Below, piece by piece: positions 1 to 8,769 of a stretch of 64,000 nucleotides of DNA (positions are counted from its first letter, which is position 1; each line of letters begins with the position of its first letter). The notes below the pieces were generated by a model. It was given only the letters and a program-made list of their open reading frames with translations. It had not been told where the DNA came from and made no database searches. This DNA is from JAEYOM01 sp036260935 (GTDB taxonomy: Bacteria > Bacillota > Clostridia > Acetivibrionales > DTU013): positions 1 through 64,000 of the forward strand of contig DATALQ010000014.1 in NCBI GenBank assembly GCA_036260935.1, written 5' to 3'. The position numbers and the translations under genes were made by a program.

Positions 1-2
1 GA

Positions 3-2036
3 GTTACAGATTTTTATACACATGATGGTGATAAGAATGTTATTGACATGAATCCAATAATAATCCGCTACCTTTATGATAATGGAAAAGCGGTTGCAGA
101 CGGAACAATTGAACACAATTATCCTCATTGCTGGAGATGTAAACGCCCATTGATTTATAAGGCAATGGATGCCTGGTATTTCAATATTGAGAAGATAAAA
201 GACCGTTTAGTTGAACTAAACGAAGATATTAACTGGATACCTGAAACAGTAAAGCATGGTCGTTTTGGGAATTGGCTGGCAAATGCACGTGACTGGAATA
301 TATCAAGAAATAGATACTGGAGTACACCGATACCTATTTGGGAATGTGAATCATGCCAGGAACGGGTTGTTTTAGGCAGCATTGATGAAATTTATCAAGC
401 TAGCGGCATTCAATTAACAGACCTGCATAGGCAGTATATGGATAAAGTGACTTTCAAATGTAAATGCTGCGGCGGCATAATGAAGCGTATACCGGAAGTG
501 CTTGACTGCTGGTTCGAAAGCGGATCAGTTCCTTTTGCACAAAAGCATTACCCATTCGAAAATAAAGAGTGGTTCGAATCTCATTTTCCGAGTGACTTTA
601 TTGTTGAGTATACCGGGCAAATAAGATGTTGGTTTTATTATTTGCATGTTCTTGCAGTAGCTTTATTTGATAAGCCTGCTTTTAAGAATTGTATTGTCCA
701 TGGTACCATATTGGCTAAAGATGGGAAAAAGTTATCAAAGTCATCAAAAAATTATACTGATCCTATGGAACTAATGAAAAAATTCGGGACAGATGCATTT
801 AGATTATATTTATACCAAACCAATGCTATGTTAATTGGGGATTTACTTTTCGATGAGGACGGAATACAGGATTCATATCAGCAGCTTCTTTTACCGTACT
901 GGAATGCATGTAATTTCTATATATCATATGCCAGCATTGATGAATTTTGCCCGAAAGAATTAAAGGAACCCGACTCTGATAATCAACTGGACAAATGGAT
1001 ACTTGCAAAATTGTATGATACCACAAAAACAATTACTAATAGTATGGATGCATATCTGGTAAATCAATATGTAGATAAACTTGTATCATTGGTTGATGGA
1101 CTTACAAATTGGTATATAAGGCGTTCAAGAAGAAGATTTTGGGGCAGCGGGATATCGAAGGACAAAATGAATGGATATGAGACACTTTATTATGTTCTTG
1201 TGAACACGGTAAAATTGTTTGCACCGGTTGCTCCGATTCTCGCTGAAAAGCTTTATAAGACATTAACTGGCGAATATTCAGTTCATCTTACAGATTGGCC
1301 GGAAATATCCGAGTCGTTTAAAGATGATGATTTGCTCCAAAAGGTAGATCTTGTTCAGAATGTTATATATCTGGCAAGGTCCATCCGAAATAAGAATCGG
1401 ATTAAGAATCGTCAGCCACTAGGTGTACTGAAGGTCGCACTTGCAAATAATGAGCTGAATGCAATTGTATCAGAGTTCAAGGGAATTATCTCTGAAGAAC
1501 TTAATGTTAAAGAGGTTGATGTCCTTAAAGATGTCAGTGACATAACATCAATTAAATATGACCCTAACTTTAATGAAATTCGGGATAAATATCCACAGAG
1601 GATTCCTGAGATAATTAAAGCCGTAAAGAGCGGGAAGTTTGAGCTCCATGATAAAGAAGTATTATTAACGGTAGATGGCATAAAAGAAAGCTTTGATTCA
1701 AGCATTATACTTGTTACCTACCATGCAAAGGATGGCATGCATGTCGCAAGCAATCAGGGCATAGTAGTATCTCTTGATCTGACAGTGACAGATGAGTTGA
1801 AGCATGAAGGACTTGCCCGTGATATAATACGGAATATTCAGGATGCAAGAAAGCAAATCGGATGTGATATCACGGATAATATAGTCATAAGCATAGAAGG
1901 TGATTTCCCAAAAGAGTGGATTGCATATATTTGCAAAGAAACATTGAGCCGGATTGATGAGGTGGCGCATCCAATTACTACTGTAGAAATACAGGATGAC
2001 GATGGTAATGCTATATCAATAGCAATCACTAAATAA
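3..2036 (+). CDS. ileS: Isoleucyl-tRNA synthetase, C-terminal two thirds (5' end lies before the window)
   Basis: Charges tRNA-Ile with isoleucine in the cytoplasm (class I synthetase). The frame is open to the first base, so the true start is upstream; the first ATG at 48 is internal. Visible landmarks are CxxC zinc-type pairs (HCWRC near the start, CESC and CKCC further on), a WFESG segment typical of the IleRS/ValRS/LeuRS core, and the KMSKS loop as KLSKS at 729-743. An anticodon-binding helical domain follows, with WYIRRSRRRFWG. The C terminus has no final CxxC zinc finger as in E. coli IleRS, and the segment before KMSKS reads EYTGQIRCWFYYLH, which suggests the IleRS2-like branch. It could be the only ileS or a second copy. 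A terminator follows at 2110. Confidence 0.93.
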   Translation, partial: VTDFYTHDGDKNVIDMNPIIIRYLYDNGKAVADGTIEHNYPHCWRCKRPLIYKAMDAWYFNIEKIKDRLVELNEDINWIPETVKHGRFGNWLANARDWNISRNRYWSTPIPIWECESCQERVVLGSIDEIYQASGIQLTDLHRQYMDKVTFKCKCCGGIMKRIPEVLDCWFESGSVPFAQKHYPFENKEWFESHFPSDFIVEYTGQIRCWFYYLHVLAVALFDKPAFKNCIVHGTILAKDGKKLSKSSKNYTDPMELMKKFGTDAFRLYLYQTNAMLIGDLLFDEDGIQDSYQQLLLPYWNACNFYISYASIDEFCPKELKEPDSDNQLDKWILAKLYDTTKTITNSMDAYLVNQYVDKLVSLVDGLTNWYIRRSRRRFWGSGISKDKMNGYETLYYVLVNTVKLFAPVAPILAEKLYKTLTGEYSVHLTDWPEISESFKDDDLLQKVDLVQNVIYLARSIRNKNRIKNRQPLGVLKVALANNELNAIVSEFKGIISEELNVKEVDVLKDVSDITSIKYDPNFNEIRDKYPQRIPEIIKAVKSGKFELHDKEVLLTVDGIKESFDSSIILVTYHAKDGMHVASNQGIVVSLDLTVTDELKHEGLARDIIRNIQDARKQIGCDITDNIVISIEGDFPKEWIAYICKETLSRIDEVAHPITTVEIQDDDGNAISIAITK

Positions 2037-2109
2037 GCAGTATTATCGTATGTTGTAACTGGACTTGATGGACATCTCAATCAATTGCGTAAATGAAATA
2101 CTGAACCCG

Positions 2110-2147
2110 ACTGGCATCGTTTTTTAGACAATGTCAGTTTTGTTTTT
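2110..2147 (+). terminator. Rho-independent terminator of ileS
   Basis: ACTGGCAT (2110-2117) pairs with ATGTCAGT (2131-2138) with one mismatch, followed by a TTTTGTTTTT run. It lies 74 bases after the ileS stop and before the convergent response regulator. Confidence 0.7.
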
Positions 2148-2220
2148 GCGCGAATAAGTACCGGAAAGTACAAAAGTCGCTGCTTAACAGAAAAATACCC
2201 CGCCGCCAAGTATGATGAAA

Positions 2221-2868
2221 TTATACTATATTATTTCTTATTGCGAAGACTGCAAGCTGTGTACGATCCTTCAATTTAAGCTTTTGAAGCATCGTGGTGA
2301 TCGAATTTTTAATACTTCCCTCCGAAATGTATAACGTAGCAGCTATTTCGCGATTGCTCTTTCCATCTACAACCAGGTTTATTATTTCTATCTCCCGGTC
2401 TGTTAGCGGATTCAATATTTTGAAATCCGCTAAGCCGACAGCATGATTTTTAGTATCAATTTGGTTTATAATTGTTTTCAAAGTATGCGAATGAATGGTA
2501 CTTATATTGTACATCGAGTTTTTTATTGAAGATATTAGTTCATTAGTTTTAAGGAGCTTTAACAAATAACCGTCTGCTCCATTCATCAAGGCTTTGGTTA
2601 CATTTTCGTCATCGTTAAAGGTGGTCAGGATAATCACCTTCACATCGGGGAATTCACTTTTTATAAGCCTTGTCCCCTCAACACCGTCACAGACAGGCAT
2701 CACTATATCCATCAAAACGATATCCGGCTTGCGTAGCCTGCATGATTCAAGAGCTTTGAAGCCGTTTTCCACACAGTCTGTTACTTCAATATCCCTATCC
2801 TGTTCAAGTATCAGCTTCAGGCTATCCTGCAGGATTGCTTCGTCATCCGCCAAAAGCAAACGTATCAT
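2221..2868 (-). CDS. NarL/LuxR-family response regulator
   Basis: DNA-binding response regulator, probably the partner of the divergent histidine kinase at 3096. Residues 1-120 form a receiver domain with acidic pocket ADDE, phosphoacceptor Asp54 in IVLMDIVMP and conserved Lys104. A LuxR-type helix-turn-helix fills residues ~154-211 (LTDREIEIINLVVDGKSNRE). At 215 aa it has the usual family length. I chose the ATG at 2868 because GGAGG sits just ahead of it; an in-frame ATG at 2880 is possible and would add four residues. The arrangement with a 7TM HisKA_3 kinase is typical of NarL-type pairs. The target genes and the signal are unknown. Confidence 0.9.
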   Translation of the reverse strand: MIRLLLADDEAILQDSLKLILEQDRDIEVTDCVENGFKALESCRLRKPDIVLMDIVMPVCDGVEGTRLIKSEFPDVKVIILTTFNDDENVTKALMNGADGYLLKLLKTNELISSIKNSMYNISTIHSHTLKTIINQIDTKNHAVGLADFKILNPLTDREIEIINLVVDGKSNREIAATLYISEGSIKNSITTMLQKLKLKDRTQLAVFAIRNNIV

Positions 2869-3019
2869 GTCAACCTCCATGCGCTTCCCATCACAAAGAC
2901 AGATATATTCAACATATTATCATTTAGGTATTATATTTGGAAGTATATGATTATTAGCATATGGGTGGTTTATTTTATGACTCCCGGGTGACAATCCAAG
3001 GAAGGTCGGCTGACGAATA

Positions 3020-3047
3020 TTGAAATATAGTAAAAAGATGATAAAAT
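3020..3047 (+). promoter_or_regulatory. Putative sigma-A promoter of the histidine kinase gene
   Basis: -35 TTGAAA (3020-3025), 16-base spacer, -10 TAAAAT (3042-3047), about 50 bases before the TTG start at 3096. It lies in the divergent gap between the regulator and the kinase. Confidence 0.5.
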
Positions 3048-3095
3048 ATTCCTATGAATAATGTGATCCAAGGATTTGTAATATAGAGGTCTATT

Positions 3096-4862
3096 TTGAA
3101 GGATTTTTTGGATTTGTCTACTACTCTGTCTTTAATATCATCTTTACTGTCATTTGCCATATTTTTCTACTTCCTAATAAAAGTAAAGAAGAGTTCCATG
3201 CTGTACAGCTTTCTTTTCTATATGTTTACAGTGTTCTTATGGCCTCTTCCAAATGTTATCCATAAAACATTGACCGGCTTCGGCATAAATAATGTAATCC
3301 CTCATTTTTTAGGATGCATGGGGGTACAGAATCTGACCATATGTTTTACAGGAACAGCCTGGCTTATATTTTGCCTGCACTATACCAGCAGTAAGATATC
3401 CCAGAACAAGCGGCTGGTACCTGTTTTAATTTTGTTATCTGTCATATATTTCATATTCGCCATGTTTAGAAGATGGACTTATTATTCGCATAATGAAACA
3501 GTTAAGGATGTTTTCTTATTTACAACAGTAATATTGTTAACTTATATGGTTGCAGGAATTGCAGTACTGCTCAATTATGCCGCAACAAAGAAGGGGAATA
3601 TAAGAAAGCAGGCTGTGCTTCTCGTTTTCGCCATATTTATTCCATTGATTCTGATAATGATCGAAGCATACACAAATATGGAGTATCAAGGACTATACAA
3701 AACGGTTTTTGTCTATCTGATTCATATAAATTCCGCGGCTGCAGGTTTCACTGTTTCATCGCTGATTATAACGTTCGCAACCTTCAAGTACAGGTTTATG
3801 GATATAGTGCCGGTAGCATTGCAAAAAGCATTCCAAAGCATGCAGGAGGGTATTCTTGTAATCGACATATCCGGAAGGATGCTGAACTGTAATTCCTCTT
3901 TCAACAGGACCTTCGGGAGATATGCAGACACCAGGAAGTATTACGGATTTGGAGAGTTTATTTCAAAACTGAAACCAGATACTGCTGGCGATAAATTAAC
4001 TTTAGAGCTGCTGGATGCCATTCAAAACAATCCTGAAACGAAGCACACAGGCGAATTATATATTAACAAGCCTGTTCCAAGGTGTTTTTCGGTTAATGCC
4101 GATCCGGTCAGCTTGAAAAACGGAGAAATTGTAGGAAGCATATTAACATTTTACGATGTTACCGATTATAAAAACCTTTTGGCCGAATTGGACAGCAAGT
4201 GTTCAGAGCTTGGATCAGCAAATAGGCAGTTGATGGAATATACATTGGTAGTTGGGGAACTGGCTGCAGTAAAAGAAAGAAACAGAGTAACCAGAGACAT
4301 TCATGATTCAATAGGCCATTCAATGACAATGCTTGTTTATTTGCTTGAAGCGTTCAATATAACAGTTGAAGTCGAACCCGGAAGTGTGAGACGGAAAATT
4401 GGCCAGATGTTGGATATTGCAAGGAACGGACTGGAACAGGTCGATTATTCCACAAAAGGGCTTTCCGCTATTGAGCAGAGTACCGGAAGCCTGACCGATA
4501 AAATAAAACAAATGATTTCCGGCTTTGAGCATCTGGGCATAAGAATTGATTTTTCAGTTTACGGACAGGAATGTGAAAATTTAGGCAAATCTAATGCCGA
4601 AGCAATATATAGAGTGTGTCAGGAGGCCTTTACCAATTCCTTCCGCCATGGGAAGGCCAAAAACATAACCGTCATACTTAAATTTTCCGATGAAATGATC
4701 AAACTGTATATAGTAGATGACGGTACAGGCTGCAAGGACATTAAAAAGGGCTTCGGGTTGTCTGGCATGGAAGGAAGGGTGAATGATTTAAAAGGCAGTT
4801 TGGCATATGGCTCGAGTGATGAATGCGGGTTCAATATACATGTCGAAATACCCATTAATTAA
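3096..4862 (+). CDS. 7TM sensor histidine kinase with PAS domain (HisKA_3/NarX-DesK class)
   Basis: Membrane sensor kinase of 588 aa. Residues ~10-235 contain seven hydrophobic segments, resembling the 7TM histidine-kinase sensor region. Residues ~245-355 look like a PAS domain (EGILVIDISGRMLNCNSSF). The dimerisation/phosphoacceptor helix is HisKA_3, with His403 in RDIHDSIGHSM. The ATPase domain has an N box (CQEAFTNSFRHG) and a VDDGTG / GFGLSGMEGRV glycine region. The start is a TTG with AGAGGT (3085-3090) upstream. It is divergent from the NarL-type regulator at 2221-2868, its likely partner. The signal is unknown; the Kelch lipoprotein just downstream may belong to the same unit. Confidence 0.92.
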   Translation: MKDFLDLSTTLSLISSLLSFAIFFYFLIKVKKSSMLYSFLFYMFTVFLWPLPNVIHKTLTGFGINNVIPHFLGCMGVQNLTICFTGTAWLIFCLHYTSSKISQNKRLVPVLILLSVIYFIFAMFRRWTYYSHNETVKDVFLFTTVILLTYMVAGIAVLLNYAATKKGNIRKQAVLLVFAIFIPLILIMIEAYTNMEYQGLYKTVFVYLIHINSAAAGFTVSSLIITFATFKYRFMDIVPVALQKAFQSMQEGILVIDISGRMLNCNSSFNRTFGRYADTRKYYGFGEFISKLKPDTAGDKLTLELLDAIQNNPETKHTGELYINKPVPRCFSVNADPVSLKNGEIVGSILTFYDVTDYKNLLAELDSKCSELGSANRQLMEYTLVVGELAAVKERNRVTRDIHDSIGHSMTMLVYLLEAFNITVEVEPGSVRRKIGQMLDIARNGLEQVDYSTKGLSAIEQSTGSLTDKIKQMISGFEHLGIRIDFSVYGQECENLGKSNAEAIYRVCQEAFTNSFRHGKAKNITVILKFSDEMIKLYIVDDGTGCKDIKKGFGLSGMEGRVNDLKGSLAYGSSDECGFNIHVEIPIN

Positions 4863-4917
4863 CCTAAGGCATAAATAAATAGGGATGGTCAAGTGGACAG
4901 ACATACGTAATTTTTAG

Positions 4918-4942
4918 ACCAGGGCGCATACTCTGGTTTTTT
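4918..4942 (+). terminator. Putative rho-independent terminator
   Basis: ACCAG (4918-4922) pairs with CTGGT (4933-4937), followed by six T residues, shortly after the histidine kinase stop. The stem is short, so confidence is moderate. Confidence 0.5.
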
Positions 4943-5024
4943 GTGACTTCCGGCTGCCATTTCAGGAAGAATGGCGGTCAATATTTAATGTAAAATGTGT
5001 CATATAAAGGAGTGTGACATATAA

Positions 5025-6071
5025 GTGAGATCAAAAAAAGCGTGTTTACTGTTTGTTGCGGTTTTCATATTCGCCCTGGCAGGGTGTTCCTTGGGGAATA
5101 CCGGCACAAACTCCGTACGTTCAACGCAAGAGACAAATAGTACGGTTCAAACAAAAAGCAACGGGACAATAACAGAAGGCGGGCAAGCGAATGGCGTATG
5201 GAGACAAATCACCCCGGCTGCTGCATTTCCGGCGAGGATGAATCATCAGGCTGTTGTGTTTAAAGATAAGATCTGGGTATTCGGAGGAGGTAATAGTACT
5301 TCAGAGCTGTTGAGGGATGTATGGTACTCCTCCGACGGATTGAACTGGGTGGAAGCGACACGGGATGGAGGCTATCCTGAAAGTAGCGGAGGCACTTCCT
5401 TTGTGTTTGATGACAGAATCTGGTTTATAACACAGCAGGATACTGGTAATGGCTATATAAGCGAGATATGGAACTCCGCCGATGGTATCGAATGGTCAAA
5501 AGTCAATCCTTCCGGTGATTTCCTAAGCCGCTTTGGTAAGGATGCTTTGGTATTCGATGACACTATCTGGATGTTCGGGGGCTGGAATATAACATTTTTC
5601 AATGATGTGGTATGTTCGAAGGATGGCGTCAATTGGACAATGGTATCTACGGATGCCAGTTTTTCCAAAAGAGCCGATTATTGCAGTGTTGCCTTTAACG
5701 ATAAAATATGGCTAATCTCAGGACAGGGAGGGTCAAACACCAATGATGTCTGGAACTCCTTCGACGGCTCGGACTGGGTTCAGTCAACATCCTATGGTAA
5801 ATTTGCTAAACGCCATTGTGCACAATCAGTCGTGTTTGACAATAAAATATGGATTATCGGCGGTCTGACTGATGGACAATCTCTGGGTAATGATACCTGG
5901 TACTCAGAGGATGGCGCAAACTGGACAGAATTGAATTCACCTGTAAAATTTGAAGGAAGGGACCAGTTCCAGGCGGTAGTATTCAAAAATAAAATCTGGG
6001 TTATCGGAGGAAGGACTGGAGATCTCATGGGAGATACGGAAGTAAAAAATGACGTATGGAGCTTGGAATAA
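5025..6071 (+). CDS. Kelch-repeat beta-propeller lipoprotein
   Basis: Predicted exported lipoprotein of 348 aa. The N terminus is a signal peptide ending in lipobox LAGC, followed by a Ser/Thr/Asn/Gln-rich linker. From about residue 60 to the end there are six blades of ~48 residues, each with a KIWVFGG-like strand, a D(V/T)W strand and a DG..W turn (SSDGLNW, SADGIEW, SKDGVNW, SFDGSDW, SEDGANW). This matches Kelch-type propellers, which are usually protein- or ligand-binding scaffolds. The start is GTG at 5025 with AAAGGAG 11 bases upstream. No catalytic motif is visible. It follows the histidine kinase after a weak terminator, so a sensor-accessory role is only a guess. Confidence 0.85.
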   Translation: MRSKKACLLFVAVFIFALAGCSLGNTGTNSVRSTQETNSTVQTKSNGTITEGGQANGVWRQITPAAAFPARMNHQAVVFKDKIWVFGGGNSTSELLRDVWYSSDGLNWVEATRDGGYPESSGGTSFVFDDRIWFITQQDTGNGYISEIWNSADGIEWSKVNPSGDFLSRFGKDALVFDDTIWMFGGWNITFFNDVVCSKDGVNWTMVSTDASFSKRADYCSVAFNDKIWLISGQGGSNTNDVWNSFDGSDWVQSTSYGKFAKRHCAQSVVFDNKIWIIGGLTDGQSLGNDTWYSEDGANWTELNSPVKFEGRDQFQAVVFKNKIWVIGGRTGDLMGDTEVKNDVWSLE

Positions 6072-6183
6072 CCTGCATCAACGTAATCGTAGGCAAACTG
6101 GGGCGCATGTAACGCGCCGCCAAGGCCCCACTAGTTATATAGTATTATTTGACATGCTATAGGCATGAAGGAATTTGTATCTT

Positions 6184-6280
6184 TCATGAGCATAGAAGGT
6201 GATTTCCCAAAAGAGTGGACTGCATATATTTGCAAAGAGACATTGAGCCGGATTGATAAAGTGGCTCATCCAATTACTAC
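6184..6280 (+). repeat. Partial duplication of the ileS 3' end
   Basis: Bases 6184-6280 repeat bases 1885-1981 of ileS in the same orientation (offset 4299) with only a handful of substitutions. Identity stops abruptly after 6280, where a truncated Dabb gene begins. The copy has no start and cannot encode a synthetase. Confidence 0.93.
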
Positions 6281-6447
6281 ACGTCCTGCATTCCGAAAGA
6301 TCTTATGATTTGGCTCTTATTACAAAATTTGATTCGCTTGATGACTTTAAAGCCTATAAGGAAAATCCTATCCATGTAGAAGTATCGAAATACATTCATT
6401 CCGTTTGGAAGGAATCAGCGTCAGTTGACTATGAGACATTGGATTGA
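6281..6447 (+). pseudogene. Truncated Dabb (stress-responsive A/B barrel) domain gene
   Basis: The frame from about 6283 reads RPAFRKIL in one register, while the recognisable protein is in the frame SYDLALITKFDSLDDFKAY, followed by HVEVSKYI and a terminal VDYETLD. This is the C-terminal half of a Dabb ferredoxin-like domain; complete Dabb proteins are ~100 aa and begin with a strand around MVKHIVMWK, absent here. The upstream half is replaced by the ileS fragment, so the gene is broken at its 5' end. An ATG at 6253 inside the ileS fragment could start a 64-residue chimera, but no good ribosome binding site is seen. Confidence 0.75.
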
Positions 6448-6457
6448 TTCCAAATAA

Positions 6458-6483
6458 ATGGCGGGTACCTGCTTACCCGCCAT
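6458..6483 (-). terminator. Strong hairpin terminator for the DinB-like gene
   Basis: A perfect 10-bp inverted repeat, ATGGCGGGTA (6458-6467) with TACCCGCCAT (6474-6483), six-base loop. On the minus strand it is followed by TTATTTGG, so it suits the DinB-like gene ending at 6495; it may also stop transcription from the left. Confidence 0.75.
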
Positions 6484-6494
6484 CATCCGGTTGT

Positions 6495-6974
6495 TTATTT
6501 GTTATTTATCAGGTCATCAATTTCACTCAAATGCAGCCTGAAATGCCGCAGATAATCTATAATCATGGCTTTAAGCGGGATAGCGTTATTTAGTGCACTA
6601 ATCCATACATTGTCCAATTTTTCTATGGACACGTTATTTATAACATGGACAATATGAATATTGGAATATTTCCATAATTGGACTATATCATGCCATTTTT
6701 CATCCTGATAATTCTGTATTGCAATCCATCTGTCATTATTGCCAAGGCTCGCGTAATCAGGAAATATCAAAGGACTGGCTTGATATTGCAAATGGATTAT
6801 CCTATGTGTATTGTTGGAAGCCGAATCGATCATATGTCCGACAATCTGCTTGATTGTCCTGTTTTGGGTGTTTCTTCTTTTGGTCAGTATATCTTCTTGA
6901 AGCCGCATTAGTTTTGGCTCCCATTCATCAATCAATCTGATAAGTTCCTGATTATTTACCGAAAATTCGTTCAC
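6495..6974 (-). CDS. DinB-family (four-helix, metal-binding fold) protein
   Basis: A 159-residue helical protein of the DinB_2 / DUF664-like superfamily. These are four-helix proteins with a three-His metal site and are often thiol transferases or of unknown function. Candidate metal ligands are His in VGHMIDSASNNTHR (residues ~45-60) and the two His in LRHFRLHLSEIDDL near the end. The start is a GTG at 6974 with AAAGGGG upstream. It is divergent from a LysR regulator across a gap that holds an 18-bp palindrome, so LysR control is plausible. The exact substrate is unknown. Confidence 0.8.
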   Translation of the reverse strand: MNEFSVNNQELIRLIDEWEPKLMRLQEDILTKRRNTQNRTIKQIVGHMIDSASNNTHRIIHLQYQASPLIFPDYASLGNNDRWIAIQNYQDEKWHDIVQLWKYSNIHIVHVINNVSIEKLDNVWISALNNAIPLKAMIIDYLRHFRLHLSEIDDLINNK

Positions 6975-7006
6975 GATTAAAATCCCCTTTCAATTCTGAT
7001 TTAAAA

Positions 7007-7024
7007 TAATATTTCGAAATATTA
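7007..7024. promoter_or_regulatory. 18-bp perfect palindrome in the DinB/LysR divergent gap (putative LysR operator)
   Basis: TAATATTTCGAAATATTA is a perfect inverted repeat with no spacer. LysR regulators commonly bind a dyad upstream of a divergent target and their own gene, which fits this position. Just downstream a weak promoter for the LysR gene can be drawn: TTTAGT (7051-7056), 17 bases, TACAAT (7074-7079). Confidence 0.55.
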
Positions 7025-7111
7025 GGTAGTATGGTATCATATAGTAGGCGTTTAGTAAAATTGATAAATTCCATACAATTAATCGATAGAATCAATAAGT
7101 AGGTACGTGCA

Positions 7112-7996
7112 ATGGAATTAAGACAATTGAATTCTTTTATAACAATCACAAAGCTTCAAAGCTTTTCAAAAGCAGCGGTAGAGCTGGGCTATGCCCAGTC
7201 TTCAATTACCTCACAAATTCAATTGCTTGAGCAGGAACTGAACGTGAAGCTGTTTGAGCGCCTGGGCCACAATATCACATTAACGCCTGAAGGAAAGCAA
7301 CTGCTGCCGATGGCTGAACAGATGCTGAAGCTATCGAAAGATGTAAAAAACATTTCCGTTAGCTCGGATATGCCCAGCGGACCCTTAATCATCGGCGCAG
7401 TAGAATCTTTATGTGTGACAAGGCTGCCTAAACTTTTAAAAGAATATCGCTCAAGATATCCTAATGTCGAGATCTTTATCAAATTCGGGGCCAGAACTGA
7501 ATTTTTGCGATCATTAAAGGAGAATACAATTGATATAGCATTTTTTGTTGACCAAAAAATAACTAATAACGATTTCGTTACGGTATTACAAACCCCGGAG
7601 CCAATGGCCCTTTTATGCTCTCCCGAGCATGCTTTTGCCTGCAGAGAAAATGTCTATCCTGAAGATTTATCAGGTGAACCCTTGATTTTAACTGAATCCA
7701 GCTGTGGCTATAGAGCACTTTTTGATACTATAATGTCGCAATTTAGTATAAAGCCTCGTTCGGTTATAGAGACCGGCAATGTTCAGGCAATAAAACAGCT
7801 GGTCTTGAGCGGAATGGGAATCACATTTCTGCCGCAGACCGCTGTCGAAGAGGAGCTTCAACAAAAACGGCTTGTGAAGTTGAATTGGATAGGGCCGGAA
7901 TTTCTAATATTCACTCAAGTGCTTTGCCACAAAACCAAATGGATGTCTGCAGCACTTAAGGCATTTATCGAATTGATGAATGAAATGAACCTGTAA
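7112..7996 (+). CDS. LysR-family transcriptional regulator
   Basis: A 294-residue regulator of normal family length. Residues 1-60 are the winged helix-turn-helix (MELRQLNSFITITKLQSFSK, then SSITSQIQLLEQELNVKLFE), and residues ~90-290 form the periplasmic-binding-like effector domain (SGPLIIGAVESLC at its start). The start is the ATG at 7112, 26 bases after the start point expected from the promoter at 7051. It is divergent from the DinB-like gene. The frame of a decayed alpha/beta hydrolase begins right after its stop, so that hydrolase may once have been a target. Inducer unknown. Confidence 0.92.
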   Translation: MELRQLNSFITITKLQSFSKAAVELGYAQSSITSQIQLLEQELNVKLFERLGHNITLTPEGKQLLPMAEQMLKLSKDVKNISVSSDMPSGPLIIGAVESLCVTRLPKLLKEYRSRYPNVEIFIKFGARTEFLRSLKENTIDIAFFVDQKITNNDFVTVLQTPEPMALLCSPEHAFACRENVYPEDLSGEPLILTESSCGYRALFDTIMSQFSIKPRSVIETGNVQAIKQLVLSGMGITFLPQTAVEEELQQKRLVKLNWIGPEFLIFTQVLCHKTKWMSAALKAFIELMNEMNL

Positions 7997-8000
7997 GATC

Positions 8001-8189
8001 TGCATACTATTAGTATTAGGAGCAGCTGATGATAAAGTTATTTCCCCGAGGGAAGTTATGTTAACAGCAAAGGCGTACAATACACAAGCAAGGATTATCG
8101 AAAACGCAGCCCATGATATGATGCTGGAAAAGGGATGGCAAGCTATTGCCGATACCATCATATCCTGGTTAATGGTAAAAAACCTTTAG
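8001..8189 (+). pseudogene. C-terminal remnant of an alpha/beta hydrolase
   Basis: The frame 8001-8189 reads LLVLGAADDKVISPREV, then a short stretch ending in AAHDMMLEKGWQAIADTIIS and a stop. This is the usual tail of alpha/beta hydrolases: the strand ahead of the catalytic Asp (GAxxD) and the catalytic His in HDMM. There is no start codon, no nucleophile elbow and no core, so about 60 residues survive of a ~270-residue enzyme. It begins five bases after the LysR stop, consistent with a deletion that fused the two loci. Confidence 0.72.
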
Positions 8190-8279
8190 GCTTTGATTGG
8201 GAAGATCTTCATAGGCACTGTGGATAAGTATATAATAAAAACAAAGGATTTCAAATATTAAGTATTCGGAGGAAGTGCA

Positions 8280-8630
8280 ATGCCCAGCCATCGAGTCTAT
8301 ACAATGAGCTTTGCAAGTGTATATCCACTGCTGGTTTCAAAAGCAGAGAGAAAAGGACGTACTAAATCGGAAGTTGATGAAATCATTCGTTGGCTGACCG
8401 GATATACTCAGGAACAGCTGGAGGGACAATTGGAAAAACAAATAGACTATGAGACATTCCTTAAGGATGCTCCCCTCCTAAACCCGTCAAGAACTCTAAT
8501 AAAGGGAGTTGTTTGCGGAGTCAGAGTAGAAGATATAGAGGAGCCGACCATGCGGGAAATTCGATATTTGGATAAGCTGATCGATGAATTGGCAAAAGGG
8601 AAATCCATGGATAAAATACTTCGAAAATAA
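8280..8630 (+). CDS. DUF2200 family protein
   Basis: A 116-residue soluble protein recognisable as DUF2200: an N-terminal MPSHRVYTMSFASVYPLLV and a helix WLTGYTQEQLE are characteristic. The family is widespread in bacteria and has no assigned function. The start ATG follows a clear GGAGGAAG site seven bases upstream. It appears monocistronic, between the hydrolase remnant and the large alpha/alpha-barrel gene. No catalytic motif is evident. Confidence 0.85.
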   Translation: MPSHRVYTMSFASVYPLLVSKAERKGRTKSEVDEIIRWLTGYTQEQLEGQLEKQIDYETFLKDAPLLNPSRTLIKGVVCGVRVEDIEEPTMREIRYLDKLIDELAKGKSMDKILRK

Positions 8631-8769
8631 TTACAACTCCGAAACAGAAAACCCATACGTACGATTTGGGTGAATTAGAGCCTTTTGGTGGTATAATTAT
8701 GAAGATGAAACAAGGATCACATTTAATAATTTAGTAATTCATTCGCATAACGTCAGGAGTGTTTATCGT

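Noticed and set aside
6095..6135. GGGGC/GCCCC inverted repeat after the Kelch gene
   Set aside because: Imperfect, large loop and no T run; too weak to call a terminator.
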